A DNA stretch of 13,585 nucleotides, from positions 1 to 13,585 of the forward strand of contig CABGHG010000032.1 of assembly GCA_902158735.1 (NCBI GenBank), written 5' to 3'. This stretch comes from Candidatus Methanolliviera sp. GoM_oil (GTDB lineage Archaea > Halobacteriota > Methanoliparia > Methanoliparales > Methanoliparaceae). Within the stretch, counting starts at the first letter, position 1. Each line of letters starts with the position of its first letter. The notes under the pieces were generated by a model. That model did no database searches, was not told the origin of the DNA, and saw only the letters and a list, made by a program, of their open reading frames with translations. Made by a program: the position numbers and the translations under genes. This document shows, piece after piece, positions 13,090 through 13,585 of the stretch.

Positions 13090-13585
13090 CGCATTATTCC
13101 TAACTGATCTTCAAAGCGCCGATTTAGAAAAAACATCGAATGGATGAATCTTTTTCTAAAAGATGGGTGAGCGGATAACTCAATATACCGGACTTTTTTG
13201 GCAATGCTATTCGCCTCCTCTAACCGCTTGCTCGATACGAGAGCTATCTTTGCACCCTCGCCCGCCGCATTCCCAACAGGTGTAATCTGTTCCATATCCA
13301 TCTCAGGTATTATTCCTAGATCGCAGAAACTCTCTCTTCTGATATAGTTTCCAAAGGCACCGGCGATAAATACCTGTGAGATATCGTCGGCCACCACTCC
13401 CATCTCCTCCATAAGGATCTGGACTCCTGCAGAGATGGCGGCCTTTGCCAACTGGAACTCTTCTACATCGGCTTGAGTGATCACCACCGGCGGAGTTTTA
13501 TTTTTCTCACTCCCATAGGAAATGACAAATTGATTGCCATCCTTGCCACTTTTGAACCTTTTAATAAACTTCGTTTCATCTTCAC
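13086..13585 (-). CDS. RACo-type (DUF4445) corrinoid-protein reductive activator, C-terminal part
   Basis: Partial: the 5' end lies beyond the window, so the frame is open through base 13585. The visible 166 residues are the end of the actin-like ATPase domain of RACo/RamA-type reactivases, which use ATP to drive reduction of inactive Co(II) corrinoid proteins to Co(I). Diagnostic stretches are VVITQADVEEFQLAKAAISAG, VFIAGAFGNYI, LGIIPE and PVGNAAGEGAKIAL. The expected N-terminal 2Fe-2S ferredoxin and linker domains would be off the edge. The RamA type has a C-terminal pair of [4Fe-4S] clusters. None is present here, and the protein ends after FFLNRRFEDQLGIMR, which favours RACo. The small cysteine-rich protein coupled downstream may supply a cluster in trans; this is inference. 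Confidence 0.9.
   Translation of the reverse strand, partial: EDETKFIKRFKSGKDGNQFVISYGSEKNKTPPVVITQADVEEFQLAKAAISAGVQILMEEMGVVADDISQVFIAGAFGNYIRRESFCDLGIIPEMDMEQITPVGNAAGEGAKIALVSSKRLEEANSIAKKVRYIELSAHPSFRKRFIHSMFFLNRRFEDQLGIMR

Noticed and set aside
1..13585. CRISPR arrays, tRNA or rRNA genes, transposase genes
   Set aside because: I saw no regularly spaced repeats, cloverleaf with GTTCGAATCC-type arm, rRNA sequence or intact transposase.

Overview
The window looks archaeal. Most of it is AT-rich with AGA/AGG/ATA-rich codons, its upstream regions carry TATA boxes about 25-30 bases ahead of short or nearly absent leaders, and it holds an archaeal cupin-type glucose-6-phosphate isomerase, an ADP-forming acyl-CoA synthetase alpha subunit and archaeal DUF434 and DUF6951 family genes. 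A euryarchaeon related to methanogens or anaerobic methane/alkane oxidisers (for example ANME-1/Syntropharchaeia-like) fits best, but the lineage is inferred.

Layout. Bases 1 to about 165 are about 74% GC, unlike everything after them. This is either a contig-end chimera or very recent foreign DNA. A short remnant-like reading frame follows (170-349). A conserved-looking hypothetical gene on the minus strand (377-985) diverges from a DUF434 gene and a GNAT acetyltransferase (1110-2227). The GNAT gene runs tail to tail into pgi (2222-2920, minus), and the two stop codons abut. Upstream of pgi lies an ADP-forming acyl-CoA synthetase alpha gene (3164-4558, minus) without its beta partner. Near-identical 77-base repeats lie upstream of both pgi and this gene. 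hemD (4952-5758) reads the other way.

From 5888 to 12670 the window is a protein-folding island. hsp20 is a separate unit. It is followed by one tightly packed operon, dnaK-grpE-cbpA-type dnaJ-cbpM/hspR-like regulator-clpB, with gaps of 0 to 11 bases. Small heat-shock protein holds unfolded proteins, DnaK/DnaJ/GrpE refold them, and ClpB threads aggregates to DnaK. The operon is bacterial in content. Its DnaK has the long N-terminal insert typical of Gram-negative DnaK, which methanosarcinal DnaK lacks, so it probably came by a different transfer.

The right end (12769-13585, minus) holds a DUF6951-like protein with a ferredoxin-type cysteine motif. It is translationally coupled to the C-terminal part of a RACo-type (DUF4445) corrinoid-protein reductive activator that runs off the window.

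No tRNA, rRNA, CRISPR array, intact insertion sequence or phage gene was seen. The most notable signals are the composition break at the left end, the paired repeats, inverted repeats at several promoters, and the bacterial-type chaperone operon.
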